The notes: generated by a model not told the origin, from the sequence alone. DNA of 64,000 bases from Porticoccus sp964395715 (GCA_964395715.1 CAYNAU010000006.1:92160-156159), one strand, 5' to 3'; counted from the stretch's first letter, positions 9,311-18,824 are shown. Numbers and translations: made by a program.

Positions 9311-10681
9311 CTATACGGGCCAGGCTATCAGGACAGTAATATCACCTGCCGATTGGCCCTTCAGGGTCAAGCCATCTCGCTGGGCAGGAACCAGCACCGC
9401 TTCCTCCGGAGCCAGCATTTGATCCCCAGCCTGCAACTCACCGTCGACACTCATCAACAGCGCATAGTTACCGGTATCGGGCAGGCTGAATCCGGTGCCG
9501 CTCCCAGCCCTCATGGTCAACCGCTGTACCCTGAAGTCATCGAAAATGACCACTTCCTCCAAACGGTAACTGCTGCATTCCGCCAGGACAGGCAGACCGG
9601 AAAGCTCTGGCCTTTCCAGTGACATGATCTCAACGCCCTTGTCGGAATCCCAGTGACATTGGGTCAATACCTTCTGAGCAAATGACAGGATCTGACGTTC
9701 GTAAACCGGCGTTTGAAACTCCACTGTCCTGACACCGTGTTGCAGGGCATGGGGTGTGCGCAGGGGGACTTTCACCACGTCGCCGACACGCAGAGGCAAC
9801 AGCGAGGTAAATCGGTTCATCGCTTTGCGCAATTGGACTTCCCTGCTCTGCAGGGTCTCCGGCACCTTTGCCAACCATGCTTTTAACTGGATGGCGGAAA
9901 CCGGTGCATTGAGATCAACGCCTTCTGCCAAACGGTACTGGTCCAGCAGTGCATCAATTTCACGCCTGACAGACTCATACTCCCTCACTGCCGTCAGATA
10001 ATCCTTTCTGAAAGCCTGTTCCGTCTCGTAACTGGCAACCACCTTCTCGTCAAAACCAAAACGAATACTTCCGACACCATCCTGCCAGGCCTGCTCATCC
10101 ACATGGGTCACCACGTAAACTTCGCGCTTTTCCTCGTGCAGTTCAAAGTAGAGATCGCCGAAAACCTCTTCAGGTAGAGGATCAAGGATTTTTAACAGGT
10201 TAATACGGCGTTCATGACCCGCAACCAGCCTTGCTGGCATCACCGACAATACCCAGGGTAAGGGGGCTGATGACACACCATCCGTCACCAACGACAGGCC
10301 CCGCTGCTCAATACCCGTATACCAGATTTCCTGTCCCCAGGGTTTAGGGATTGCCACGGGCCGGAGTTTCAGTGGCTGACTTGCTGATAACAGGGGCCAG
10401 CCGTGATCTGCGCAGAATTGTTCAAGGGAGGCAGGCGATTCACCCCCCTCCAGTTCCGCACACAGACTATCGCTGGCCTCACCCACGGTAAAAACCAGCT
10501 GTCCATCCAGCAATTGACAAATGGCCAGCAGCCGTATGACGGGCTTTCCATCAAGGTAGTATTGAGAAAAATCGTAGCACAGTGACAACACATCAGAATC
10601 GACCGGCTGGCTGGCCAGCCAATTCTGGACGGCCAGTTCCGGATTATCAGGGGTCAATAGGGCCACATTGTTGCTCCACAA
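9311..10681 (-). CDS. Cupin protein related to type I mannose-6-phosphate isomerase
   Basis: Predicted cytosolic cupin-fold protein of 456 residues. KPWGQEIWYTG (near 113-123) and RTPHALQHGVRTVEFQTPVYERQIL (positions about 317-341, key residues TPHAL, EFQTP) resemble conserved segments of type I phosphomannose isomerases. A second jelly-roll-like region follows near the C-terminus. It lacks the compact HxH metal signature I would expect of a certain ManA, so the substrate is unknown and it may be non-catalytic. It stands alone between tRNA-Leu and fadA, with no sugar-nucleotide genes nearby. The start at 10681 is the first ATG; no strong Shine-Dalgarno sequence settles it. Confidence 0.6.
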   Translation of the reverse strand: MWSNNVALLTPDNPELAVQNWLASQPVDSDVLSLCYDFSQYYLDGKPVIRLLAICQLLDGQLVFTVGEASDSLCAELEGGESPASLEQFCADHGWPLLSASQPLKLRPVAIPKPWGQEIWYTGIEQRGLSLVTDGVSSAPLPWVLSVMPARLVAGHERRINLLKILDPLPEEVFGDLYFELHEEKREVYVVTHVDEQAWQDGVGSIRFGFDEKVVASYETEQAFRKDYLTAVREYESVRREIDALLDQYRLAEGVDLNAPVSAIQLKAWLAKVPETLQSREVQLRKAMNRFTSLLPLRVGDVVKVPLRTPHALQHGVRTVEFQTPVYERQILSFAQKVLTQCHWDSDKGVEIMSLERPELSGLPVLAECSSYRLEEVVIFDDFRVQRLTMRAGSGTGFSLPDTGNYALLMSVDGELQAGDQMLAPEEAVLVPAQRDGLTLKGQSAGDITVLIAWPV

Positions 10682-10790
10682 AACACGCGACAGAGTCTAT
10701 CAAAAATGTCTGGATATCACCCCGTCTATCTCCAGGAGGGCACAAGCGGCGCAACAATCAGGATGCAAAACCCGACGAACGATTTCCAAT

Positions 10791-10821
10791 AAAAAAGGCC
10801 GGAACATATCCGGCCTTTTTT
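10791..10821 (-). terminator. Terminator after fadA (bidirectional shape)
   Basis: A GGCCGG / CCGGCC stem, extended by flanking A and T runs on both sides, ends 16 nt before the fadA stop codon. On the minus strand the hairpin is followed by six T. It closes the fadBA operon. Confidence 0.88.
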
Positions 10822-10836
10822 AAAATTGCAGGGAAC

Positions 10837-12015
10837 TCAGCCAATCCGCTCAAACACCGTGCTGACTCCCTGCCCCAAGCCAATACACATGGTGGAAACA
10901 CCCAGTGTTCCATCGCGCTGCTTGAGGATGTTCAGCAAGGTACCGGAGATCCTTGCGCCTGATGCCCCCAGCGGGTGACCGAGAGCGATCGCCCCACCAT
11001 TCACATTCACCTTCTGCTCCATACTGTCAAGCAGGCCGAGATCCTTGAGCACCGGCAGTGACTGTGCAGCAAAGGCTTCGTTCAGTTCCACGTAGTCGAT
11101 ATCCGCCATGGTGAGCCCGGCTTTCTTTAATGCCGCCCGCGTGGAGGGCACAGGACCATACCCCATAATGGAGGGATCAACCCCGGCCGCCGCCACGGAA
11201 ACCACTTTCGCCATGGGTGTCAGCCCTAACGACGAGGCCCGCTCAGCCGACATGACGAACAGCGCAGCCGCACCATCTGTCACCTGCGAGGCCGTACCCG
11301 CTGTCACGGTGCCATTAACAGGGTCAAAGACGGTTTTTAACTGCCCCAACCCTTCCAGATTGGTTTCCGGGCGAATGGTTTCATCTTCCTTCATCATGTA
11401 CAGGCCACCGTTATCGTCATGGCCCAGAACGGGAACGATCTCGTCCACGAAACGCCCCGCTGCCCGAGCCTCTGCAGCCAGATGATGGGAACGCACGCCG
11501 AATTCATCCTGTTGGTCACGGGTAATACCGTGGATCCGCGCCAGGTATTCAGCAGTCAGGCCCATCATGCCCGCGGCTTTGGCAACACTGAGATTCATTG
11601 CCGGGTTAGGGTCGTGGTCGTGGGTCATGGGAACATGCCCCAAATGCTCGGCGCCGCCCACCAGATAAACATCACCCAGCCCGGCCATGACATTGGCCGT
11701 GGCCATATGCAGTGCCGACATGGAGGAACCGCAAAGGCGGTTAACAGTAATGGCGGGCACATCGTGTGGAATGCGGGTACGCAGCGCGGTCATTCGCGCC
11801 ACATTGAACGACTGCTCCCGACCCTGCATGACACAACCCCAGATAATGTCATCAATTTCTGCCGGGTTGATCTGCGGGTTGCGATCCAACAATCCCTCAA
11901 TCAGGTCGGCACCCAACTCATCGGAGCGACGGTTGCGGAAAGATCCGTTTCTGGAACGGCCCATGGGGGTGCGGGCAAAATCAACAATCACCGCGTCTCT
12001 AGGTTTCAAGCTCAC
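10837..12015 (-). CDS. fadA: 3-ketoacyl-CoA thiolase FadA (beta subunit of the fatty acid oxidation complex)
   Basis: Catalyses the last step of beta-oxidation, thiolytic cleavage of 3-ketoacyl-CoA to acetyl-CoA, in an alpha2beta2 complex with FadB. It has 392 residues (pseudomonad FadA 391). The nucleophile Cys95 lies in NRLCGSS, the histidine in GHPLGASG, and the second catalytic cysteine near 377 in CIGLGQG. The frame stays open far upstream through fadB, but the true start is the GTG at 12015, with GGAGG 9 nt before it, 19 nt after fadB. No ATG fits. It is co-transcribed with fadB and closed by a terminator. Confidence 0.95.
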   Translation of the reverse strand: MSLKPRDAVIVDFARTPMGRSRNGSFRNRRSDELGADLIEGLLDRNPQINPAEIDDIIWGCVMQGREQSFNVARMTALRTRIPHDVPAITVNRLCGSSMSALHMATANVMAGLGDVYLVGGAEHLGHVPMTHDHDPNPAMNLSVAKAAGMMGLTAEYLARIHGITRDQQDEFGVRSHHLAAEARAAGRFVDEIVPVLGHDDNGGLYMMKEDETIRPETNLEGLGQLKTVFDPVNGTVTAGTASQVTDGAAALFVMSAERASSLGLTPMAKVVSVAAAGVDPSIMGYGPVPSTRAALKKAGLTMADIDYVELNEAFAAQSLPVLKDLGLLDSMEQKVNVNGGAIALGHPLGASGARISGTLLNILKQRDGTLGVSTMCIGLGQGVSTVFERIG

Positions 12016-12034
12016 TATCCATCTCCTCCGCTGC

Positions 12035-14185
12035 TCAGCCGTAATAGCTTTCGCCGTTAGCTGCCATTTCACGCATTCTCGCCGTGGGCTCGTAGAGTTT
12101 GCCCAGGCTAGTGAATTTATCCGCCATCTCACAGAAGCGGGCCAGGCCCAGTTCATCCATCCAGCGGAATATACCGCCGCGGAAGGCCGGAAAGCCCAGC
12201 CCATAGACAACGGCCATATCCGCCTCAGCGGGGGAACCCACAATGCCCTCTTCAAGGCAGTGCGCCAGCTCGATACACATGGGTACCATGTAACGGGCCA
12301 CAATATCTTCGTCACTTAACTGGTGATAGGCGCTCAGCACCGGCTTAAACAACTCAGCGACCGACTCGTCGACAAACTTGCCCGGCTTGCCTCGCTTGTC
12401 CTTCTGGTAGACGTAGAAGCCTTTGCCATTTTTCTGGCCCAGACGCTCGTTCTCGAAAAGGATTCGGGTGGGCGATACCTGGCAAAGATCACCCATGCGT
12501 TCCGGGTAACCCTCCACCATGGTCGGGAAGCAGTGTACGGCCGTATCAATGCCTACCACATCCATCAGATACGCCGGGCCCATCGGCCAGCCCCAGGCTT
12601 CCATGACTTTATCAATGCGCTGAAAATCCGCACCGTTAACAATCATCATGTCAAAACCAAACACCGCCGGGAACAGCACACGGTTCACCAGAAACCCGGG
12701 GCAATCGTTGACCACAATGGGTTTCTTACCCATGGCCTGGGCGTGGGCCACGACCGCGGCAAGGGTTTCTTCAGAGGTTTTGGAACCGCGAATCACTTCC
12801 ACCAGTGGCATGGCGTGCACCGGGTTAAAGAAGTGCATGCCGCAGAAGTTTTCCGGACGCTTGAGGTTGCCGGCCAGCAGGTCAATGGAAATCGTGGACG
12901 TGTTGGACGCAAGGATGGCGTCTTCCCGAAGGCGGGACTCAACATCGGGCAACACCATACTTTTTACCTTGACGTTTTCAACCACAGCCTCAATCACGAG
13001 GTCGGTATTTTCAATACCGTCGTAGCTCAAAGTTGGCATGATCCGCGACAACACTGTGCCCGCATCCAGGGGTTTCATCTGGCCACGTTCCACCCGCTTG
13101 GCCAGCAGCTTGTTGGCTTCGCTCATGCCCAGATCAAGTGATGCCATGTTGATGTCTTTCATCATTACCGGAAAACCTTTCACGGCATTCTGATAGGCGA
13201 TCCCGCCACCCATAATGCCCGCCCCCAACGCGGTGGCATGGGTAACGGTTTTAGTGGCCTTTTTTGCATATTGCTTGGCCTGCCCGCCGATGAACTGGTC
13301 GTTGAGGAACATGCCGACCAGCGCCCTGCACTGAGGTGTCTGGGTCAGGTCACTGAAGGCCTGAAACTCCACTTCCAGAGCCTCATCACGGGACATTTCC
13401 GCCGCCTTCGCCAACACTTCAATCGCAACCAGCGGTGCAGGGTAATTGGTTCCGGCTTTGGCCAACACCGCATCACGGCTGGTATGCACTGACATACCCA
13501 GCTCAATCTTATTCATTTTCAGGGGGGATTGTTTCTGCTCACGGCGGGGCTGGTAGGGCAACTCGCCATCCGCCGCACGCATCAGCATCTTGAGGGCTTC
13601 ATCGTGCAGCAGTTCCGGTTCCACCACGGCATCCACTGCCCCTTCTTTCAGGGCTTCTGGCGCTTTCTTGTGCTTGCCACCGGCAATCCACTCTGCAGCG
13701 TTATCGAAACCGATCAGGCGGGGCAATCGTACAGAACCACCCCAACCGGGCATGATACCCAGGGTCGTTTCCGGCAGACCCACCTGCGCCTTGCTGGACA
13801 TCACCCGGAAATCACAAGCAAGACAGACTTCAAAGCCGCCGCCGAGGGCAAAGCCATTGATAGCGACGACCGTAGGAAACGGCAGCGACTCGATAGCATT
13901 GAATGCATCATTGGCGATGCTGAGAAACCTGCGACGCTCGGATTCGCTGGCCTTGAAAGCGCCTCCAAATTCCGTAATGTCGGCGCCGGCAACAAATACG
14001 CTTTTGCCACTAGTCAACAGCAGCCCTTTCACATCTGACTGACTTTTCAGAACATTCAGTGCATCAAGTAATTCCTTCAGGGTCGCCTGGTTAAATACAT
14101 TGACCGAACCCTTCTGGGCATCAAAGTGCAGCTCTACAAAACCGCCCTTCAAGGGCTGCAGGCTGAGCATATTCCCCTGGAACAT
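12035..14185 (-). CDS. fadB: Fatty acid oxidation complex alpha subunit FadB
   Basis: Multifunctional enoyl-CoA hydratase, delta3-delta2-enoyl-CoA isomerase and 3-hydroxyacyl-CoA dehydrogenase. It has 716 residues (family 715-729). The hydratase domain is N-terminal, with catalytic Glu119 (GGGFEV) and Glu139 (GLPET). The NAD-binding dehydrogenase domain starts near 310 with LGAGIMGGGIAY, and its catalytic His lies in HFFNPVHAMPLVE. C-terminal 3HCDH repeats follow. AGGAG is well placed before the ATG at 14185. With fadA it forms a two-gene operon for growth on fatty acids, which fits the PHA depolymerase further on. Confidence 0.97.
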   Translation of the reverse strand: MFQGNMLSLQPLKGGFVELHFDAQKGSVNVFNQATLKELLDALNVLKSQSDVKGLLLTSGKSVFVAGADITEFGGAFKASESERRRFLSIANDAFNAIESLPFPTVVAINGFALGGGFEVCLACDFRVMSSKAQVGLPETTLGIMPGWGGSVRLPRLIGFDNAAEWIAGGKHKKAPEALKEGAVDAVVEPELLHDEALKMLMRAADGELPYQPRREQKQSPLKMNKIELGMSVHTSRDAVLAKAGTNYPAPLVAIEVLAKAAEMSRDEALEVEFQAFSDLTQTPQCRALVGMFLNDQFIGGQAKQYAKKATKTVTHATALGAGIMGGGIAYQNAVKGFPVMMKDINMASLDLGMSEANKLLAKRVERGQMKPLDAGTVLSRIMPTLSYDGIENTDLVIEAVVENVKVKSMVLPDVESRLREDAILASNTSTISIDLLAGNLKRPENFCGMHFFNPVHAMPLVEVIRGSKTSEETLAAVVAHAQAMGKKPIVVNDCPGFLVNRVLFPAVFGFDMMIVNGADFQRIDKVMEAWGWPMGPAYLMDVVGIDTAVHCFPTMVEGYPERMGDLCQVSPTRILFENERLGQKNGKGFYVYQKDKRGKPGKFVDESVAELFKPVLSAYHQLSDEDIVARYMVPMCIELAHCLEEGIVGSPAEADMAVVYGLGFPAFRGGIFRWMDELGLARFCEMADKFTSLGKLYEPTARMREMAANGESYYG

Positions 14186-14388
14186 AGGTGCTCCTCTTGT
14201 GATCAGGTGTTAGGTGGTTGCTGGCCATACACGAGGCCAGTAGAGAATTCAGGCAAGGGATAGTAAGCAGGGGTATCGGGTGCAGCAAAGTGCTTTTGTG
14301 ACCACTGAGTTCTATGCGGATGCCATCTTATTAACAACTATAGACTAACCCGTTCGCCGATCTGTAACGAATCGCATGAGCAAAAAGG

Positions 14389-15030
14389 CTAGCTTTTATG
14401 AAACAGCACCACATCGGCATCCGGGTAGTCCACCACGGCCTGCCACCTCAGTCCCAGATAGTCAAAGGTGTCCCTGCTATAAAAGCAGATATGGGTCGGA
14501 TCGTTTTTATAGTGCCAGCGGGCAAAGGCTTCCCGCCCCGAAACACGCTTGGTCATCAGGCCCAGCCAACCACCGGGGTTAAGCAGCGACCATAACCGGG
14601 CCAACTCCTCACCCGGCCTCGACATATGCTCCACCACCTCTGTGGCGGTAATGAAGTCATACTGCTGCCTGAAGCATGTGAGATCGGGGGCGTAATAAGG
14701 ATCAAAAATGGCCACCCGGTGACCGGCTTCGGACATCATCAATGACAGGGTCGGCCCAGGTCCGGAACCAAAATCCAGCCCGACAGACTTGTCCGCCAGT
14801 TTTTCCAGAAGGGGTGTGGCGAGGCGGCTCAAAAATTTCCGGTAGCCCGGGTCTGCCGGATCATTTTCGTGCAGGTCGTAATGAGCCTTTTCCATGGCCG
14901 CGGACAAATGCTGGTGAGGCGGCACAAAGACCAAGCGGCATTCCCCGCACTGCAGATACTCGCGTCTGCTATCAGCCAGATAGTGCTCGACCTGTGAAGA
15001 GACACACAGCGGACACGTAGCTTCAGCCAT
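14389..15030 (-). CDS. Class I SAM-dependent methyltransferase with N-terminal zinc-ribbon
   Basis: A 213-residue predicted methyltransferase. The N-terminus has CPLC (about 6-9) and CGEC (about 28-31), a likely zinc ribbon. The Rossmann methyltransferase core has motif I LDFGSGPG (about 84-91) and a post-motif segment TATEVVEHM. It belongs to the Methyltransf_23 type that follows such a ribbon in many proteobacteria; its substrate is unknown. It is divergent from tex, with 93 nt between the starts. The 203 nt between it and fadB hold no visible gene. Confidence 0.72.
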   Translation of the reverse strand: MAEATCPLCVSSQVEHYLADSRREYLQCGECRLVFVPPHQHLSAAMEKAHYDLHENDPADPGYRKFLSRLATPLLEKLADKSVGLDFGSGPGPTLSLMMSEAGHRVAIFDPYYAPDLTCFRQQYDFITATEVVEHMSRPGEELARLWSLLNPGGWLGLMTKRVSGREAFARWHYKNDPTHICFYSRDTFDYLGLRWQAVVDYPDADVVLFHKS

Positions 15031-15123
15031 AATTTCGCTCCGGTAACAAGTCTGTTGCAGACGGGGCTATTACCCCATAATCGCCACCTGATTGACCAGC
15101 CACGGAAACACCCGATTACGCTC

Positions 15124-17436
15124 ATGGAAAAAATTCAGCAGCAGATTGCCGACGAACTCAACATCAAAACAACTCAAGTCACTGCCGCCGTCCAACTGTT
15201 GGACGAGGGCGCGACGGTACCGTTTATCTCACGCTACCGCAAGGAAGTGACCGGTGGACTGGATGACACCCAGTTGCGAACACTGGAAGAACGCCTCGGC
15301 TATCTGCGCGACATGGAAGAACGTCGCACCACCATCCTCGGCAGTATTGAGGAACAGGGCAAGCTGACTCCCGAACTGAAGCAGGCCATTCTCAACGCTG
15401 ATACCAAGACCCGCCTGGAAGACCTGTATCTGCCATACAAACCCAAGCGGCGTACCAAGGGTCAGATTGCGATTGAGGCAGGCCTGGAACCCCTGGCTGA
15501 TTTACTCTACAGCGATCCCACGCAGGAACCGGAACAGCGCGCCACGGAATTTGTTGACCCCGACAAGGGTGTCGCCGATGTAAAAGCGGCGCTGGAAGGG
15601 GCCAAGTACATCCTGATGGAGCGCTTCAGCGAAGAGGCGGAGCTGCTGGGCCAGTTGCGCTCATTCCTGGCCAGCGAAGCCCTGATCAGTGCCAGCGTGA
15701 TCGCCGGGAAGGAGACGGAAGGCGAAAAATTCCGGGACTATTTTGAACACAGCGAGCCCTGGAAACGCACCCCCTCCCATCGGGCTCTGGCCATGTTCCG
15801 TGGCCGGCGCGAAGGCATTCTCTCCATCCGGGTGGATATCCCTACTGAAACCACCACTGCACACCCCTGTGAAACCATGATTGCCTCTCACCTGGGCGTC
15901 AGACATGAAAACCGTCCCGCCGATAACTGGCTGGCGGAAGTAGTGCGCTGGACCTGGAAAATCAAGCTGCATACTCATATCGAAACAGACCTGCTGGCGG
16001 AACTGCGTGAGCGTGCAGAAGCCGATGCCATTACGGTCTTTGCCACCAACCTGCAGGATCTGTTGCTGGCTGCCCCCGCAGGGCAGAGGGTCACCATCGG
16101 ACTCGATCCGGGCCTGCGTACCGGCGTAAAACTGGCCGTGGTGGATAACACCGGCAAGGTGCTGGATCACGGGGCCATTTTCCCCACGCCGCCACAGAAT
16201 AAAGTGCATGAGGCAGAGGCGACCCTGATCAGGCTCTGTCAAACCCACCATGTTTCACTTATAGCCATAGGCAACGGCACCGCCAGCCGCGAGACCGAGC
16301 GTTTTGTCAAAGATGTGCTGCAGCGCCATCCGGAACTGTCCGTGCAACCGGTTATCGTCAACGAGGCTGGAGCTTCGGTCTACTCCGCCTCCGAGTTTGC
16401 CGCTCGGGAATTCCCCGACCTGGATGTCACCATTCGGGGAGCAATCTCCATTGCTCGACGCCTGCAGGACCCGCTGGCAGAACTGGTCAAGATCGATCCG
16501 AAATCCATCGGCGTGGGTCAATACCAGCACGACGTCAGCCAGATTGAGCTGTCCCGCAGCCTCAATGCCGTCGTCGAAGACTGTGTTAACGCTGTGGGTG
16601 TGGAAGTCAACACCGCCTCGGCAGCCCTGCTAAACCGGGTGGCTGGCCTCAACCAGACCATCGCCGACAACATTGTCGCCTTCCGTGACGAAAACGGCCC
16701 ATTCACCAACCGTGCCGCCCTGAAAAATGTGCCGCGGCTGGGAGAAAAAACCTTTGAGCAGGCGGCGGGTTTCCTGCGCATTGCCAATGGCGACAATCCT
16801 CTGGATGCCTCCGCAGTGCATCCCGAGAGCTACGAACTGGTGGCGCAGATGGCGAATGACCTTGCCCAGCCCCTGCAATCACTAATCGGTGACAGCGGCC
16901 TGTTGCGCCGTATCAAACCCCAGCAGTATGTGAACGAGCGGTTCGGCCTGCCCACCATTACCGATATCCTGCAGGAGCTGGATAAGCCGGGCCGCGACCC
17001 ACGACCCGAATTCAAAACCGCTACTTTTAAAGAGGGTGTTGAGAGCCTCAAAGACCTGGAACCGGGTATGACGCTGGAAGGCACCGTCACCAACGTCACC
17101 AATTTCGGAGCCTTCGTGGATATCGGTGTGCACCAGGATGGCCTGGTCCACATTTCGGCGCTGGCCGAACGTTTTGTCAAAGATCCCAGGGAAGTGGTGA
17201 AAACCGGCGATATCGTCACAGTAAAAGTGATGGAGGTGGATATTCCGCGCAAACGCATTGGCCTCAGCATGCGTATGTCTGACGAACCCGGCCAGAAAAC
17301 TGCGACACGGGAGCCTCGCGCTCAAACTGGGGCTAAAAAGGGAGCCAGGCAGGCCCCGTCCGACAAGCAGCAGAAACCACCGGCCAAAACAGGCACCCTG
17401 GGTGCGTTATTTGCCGAGGCGCTGAAAAAGTCCTGA
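15124..17436 (+). CDS. tex: Transcription accessory protein Tex (YhgF-like RNA-binding protein)
   Basis: Cytosolic nucleic-acid-binding protein implicated in transcription. It has 770 residues from the chosen start (E. coli YhgF 773). Order: N-terminal helical Tex_N region (ATVPFISRYRKEVTGGLDD), a YqgF/RNase-H-like domain (GLDPGLRTGVK near 328-338), helix-hairpin-helix motifs (about 495-600), and an S1 RNA-binding domain (about 645-715, GTVTNVTNFGAFVDIG). A low-complexity basic tail ends the protein. The frame is open to 15055, but ATG 15124 (MEKIQQQI) gives the conserved family N-terminus. A strong terminator follows. Confidence 0.95.
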   Translation: MEKIQQQIADELNIKTTQVTAAVQLLDEGATVPFISRYRKEVTGGLDDTQLRTLEERLGYLRDMEERRTTILGSIEEQGKLTPELKQAILNADTKTRLEDLYLPYKPKRRTKGQIAIEAGLEPLADLLYSDPTQEPEQRATEFVDPDKGVADVKAALEGAKYILMERFSEEAELLGQLRSFLASEALISASVIAGKETEGEKFRDYFEHSEPWKRTPSHRALAMFRGRREGILSIRVDIPTETTTAHPCETMIASHLGVRHENRPADNWLAEVVRWTWKIKLHTHIETDLLAELRERAEADAITVFATNLQDLLLAAPAGQRVTIGLDPGLRTGVKLAVVDNTGKVLDHGAIFPTPPQNKVHEAEATLIRLCQTHHVSLIAIGNGTASRETERFVKDVLQRHPELSVQPVIVNEAGASVYSASEFAAREFPDLDVTIRGAISIARRLQDPLAELVKIDPKSIGVGQYQHDVSQIELSRSLNAVVEDCVNAVGVEVNTASAALLNRVAGLNQTIADNIVAFRDENGPFTNRAALKNVPRLGEKTFEQAAGFLRIANGDNPLDASAVHPESYELVAQMANDLAQPLQSLIGDSGLLRRIKPQQYVNERFGLPTITDILQELDKPGRDPRPEFKTATFKEGVESLKDLEPGMTLEGTVTNVTNFGAFVDIGVHQDGLVHISALAERFVKDPREVVKTGDIVTVKVMEVDIPRKRIGLSMRMSDEPGQKTATREPRAQTGAKKGARQAPSDKQQKPPAKTGTLGALFAEALKKS

Positions 17437-17473
17437 TCGGGGAGCGAGCTCCCTACTAAAACGTCGGGCAAAG

Positions 17474-17504
17474 AAAAAGGCGGTCTGAAAAGACCGCCTT
17501 TTTT
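17474..17504 (+). terminator. Bidirectional terminator between tex and the tRNA operon
   Basis: A perfect 12-bp stem (AAAAGGCGGTCT / AGACCGCCTTTT) with a GAAA tetraloop, T run on the plus side and A run on the minus side. It closes tex on the plus strand and the Pro-Arg-His tRNA transcript on the minus strand. Confidence 0.9.
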
Positions 17505-17511
17505 GGAATGG

Positions 17512-17588
17512 TGGGGTGGCTGACGGGGATCGAACCCGCGACCACAGGAATCACAATCCTGTGCTCTACCAACTGAGCTACAGCCACC
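17512..17588 (-). tRNA. tRNA-His (anticodon GUG)
   Basis: A 77-nt gene including the extra G at position -1 paired with C73, diagnostic of tRNA-His. The anticodon loop TTGTGAT gives GUG. CCA is encoded. It is last in the Pro-Arg-His operon. Confidence 0.97.
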
Positions 17589-17618
17589 ATTGGTCTATTG
17601 CTGCGTTCAAGCGTTGGA

Positions 17619-17695
<77 letters not shown>

Positions 17696-17735
17696 TCAAC
17701 ACATACTCTATCGCATTTTGACGCATGAGTGAGGT

Positions 17736-17812
17736 TGGTCGGGGAAGAGGGATTCGAACCCCCGACATCCTGCTCCCAAAGCAGGCGCGCTACCAGACTG
17801 CGCTATTCCCCG
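17736..17812 (-). tRNA. tRNA-Pro (anticodon UGG)
   Basis: A 77-nt cloverleaf with acceptor stem CGGGGAA / TTCCCCG, anticodon loop TTTGGGA giving UGG, and an encoded CCA. First gene of the operon, 35 nt after the promoter -10 box. UGG tRNA-Pro is a usual cmo5U34 substrate. Confidence 0.97.
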
Positions 17813-17846
17813 TTATCACTCATGTGCCCTCTTTCGAGAGGTGCGC

Positions 17847-17875
17847 ATAATACTGGCGACAACCAGCCTCGTCAA
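17847..17875 (-). promoter_or_regulatory. Strong sigma-70 promoter of the Pro-Arg-His tRNA operon
   Basis: On the minus strand TTGACG, 17 nt, TATTAT, followed by the GC-rich discriminator GCGCACC. The near-consensus boxes, ideal spacing and GC-rich discriminator are typical of stringently controlled stable-RNA promoters. The -10 box ends 34 nt before tRNA-Pro. Confidence 0.85.
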
Positions 17876-17877
17876 TG

Positions 17878-17901
17878 AAAAAGCCCCCTCAATAAGGGGG
17901 T
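17878..17901 (-). terminator. Hairpin with T run upstream of the tRNA promoter
   Basis: A 6-bp stem CCCCCT / AGGGGG with a 5-nt loop, followed on the minus strand by TTTTT, placed just ahead of the tRNA promoter -35 box. It may stop leftward antisense transcription from the folD side entering the tRNA operon. No minus-strand gene that it would serve is visible. Confidence 0.5.
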
Positions 17902-17978
17902 GGCGTTTCCCTTCACAGGGACGAAGCGAAGTGCGAAAATGCCCGGCTTTCACCATCCGATCAGGAGCTTAACGAACC

Positions 17979-18824
17979 ATGGCCGCACTCATCCTCGATG
18001 GCAAAGCCATCGCCCAGACAACCGAAGCCGCACTGAGTGAGCGCGTTAACGCCCTGAAAGAAAAAAGTGGCGGCCAGACGCCGATCCTCGCCACGATCCT
18101 GGTGGGCGGCGACCCGGCTTCCGCCACCTACGTGCGCATGAAGCAGAACGCTTGCAAACGGGTGGGCATGGAATCCATCGCCGTAGAGATGCCGGAATCC
18201 ACCACCACCGAGCAACTGCTGGAAAAAATCCGGGAATTGAATAACAACCCCAACTGCCACGGCATTCTGCTGCAACACCCGGTGCCGGAACAGATTGACG
18301 AGCGCCTCTGCTTTGACAGCATCGCCCTGGAAAAAGACGTGGACGGGGTCACCTGCCTCGGCTTTGGCCGCATGGCCATGGGTGAATTCGCCTACGGTTC
18401 GGCGACGCCACAGGGCATCATGCGCTTGCTGGAAGCCTACGACATTCCCCTGTCAGGCAAGCACGCCGTGGTGGTAGGCCGCAGCCCTATTCTTGGCAAG
18501 CCGATGGCGATGATGCTGCTGAATGCCAATGCCACCGTGACTATCTGTCATTCCCGCACGGAAAACCTGCCGGCCATGATCGCCAGCGCCGACATTGTGG
18601 TGGGCGCTGTGGGTAAACCGGAATTTATCAAGGCCGAGTGGATCAAGGATGGCGCCGTGGTTGTTGATGCCGGCTATCACCCGGGCGGGGTAGGCGATAT
18701 CGAACTGGCGCCTCTGCATGACCGGGTGGCGGCGCTGACCCCGGTACCCGGCGGTGTTGGTCCGATGACCATCAATACCCTGATTCTGCAATCCGTGGAT
18801 GCCGGCGAGAAAAAAATGGCCTGA
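17979..18824 (+). CDS. folD: Bifunctional methylenetetrahydrofolate dehydrogenase / cyclohydrolase FolD
   Basis: Cytosolic one-carbon enzyme that interconverts 5,10-methylene-, 5,10-methenyl- and 10-formyl-tetrahydrofolate with NADP. It has 281 residues (family about 285). The substrate motif near 50-60 reads SATYVRMKQNAC, holding the catalytic Tyr and Lys (YVRMK). A Rossmann segment reads VVGRSPILGKPMAMML (about 164-179), and the C-terminal conserved stretch is PVPGGVGPMTINTL. AGGAG lies 11 nt before the ATG. The 166-nt leader between the tRNA operon and folD shows no riboswitch I recognise. Confidence 0.97.
   Translation: MAALILDGKAIAQTTEAALSERVNALKEKSGGQTPILATILVGGDPASATYVRMKQNACKRVGMESIAVEMPESTTTEQLLEKIRELNNNPNCHGILLQHPVPEQIDERLCFDSIALEKDVDGVTCLGFGRMAMGEFAYGSATPQGIMRLLEAYDIPLSGKHAVVVGRSPILGKPMAMMLLNANATVTICHSRTENLPAMIASADIVVGAVGKPEFIKAEWIKDGAVVVDAGYHPGGVGDIELAPLHDRVAALTPVPGGVGPMTINTLILQSVDAGEKKMA

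Noticed and set aside
12323..13141. Plus-strand open frame opposite fadB
   Set aside because: Antisense shadow of fadB; no motif or start signal.
17882..17978. Possible riboswitch in the folD leader
   Set aside because: Checked for ZTP- and THF-type core motifs by eye; the conserved core sequences are absent and only a terminator-like hairpin is present.
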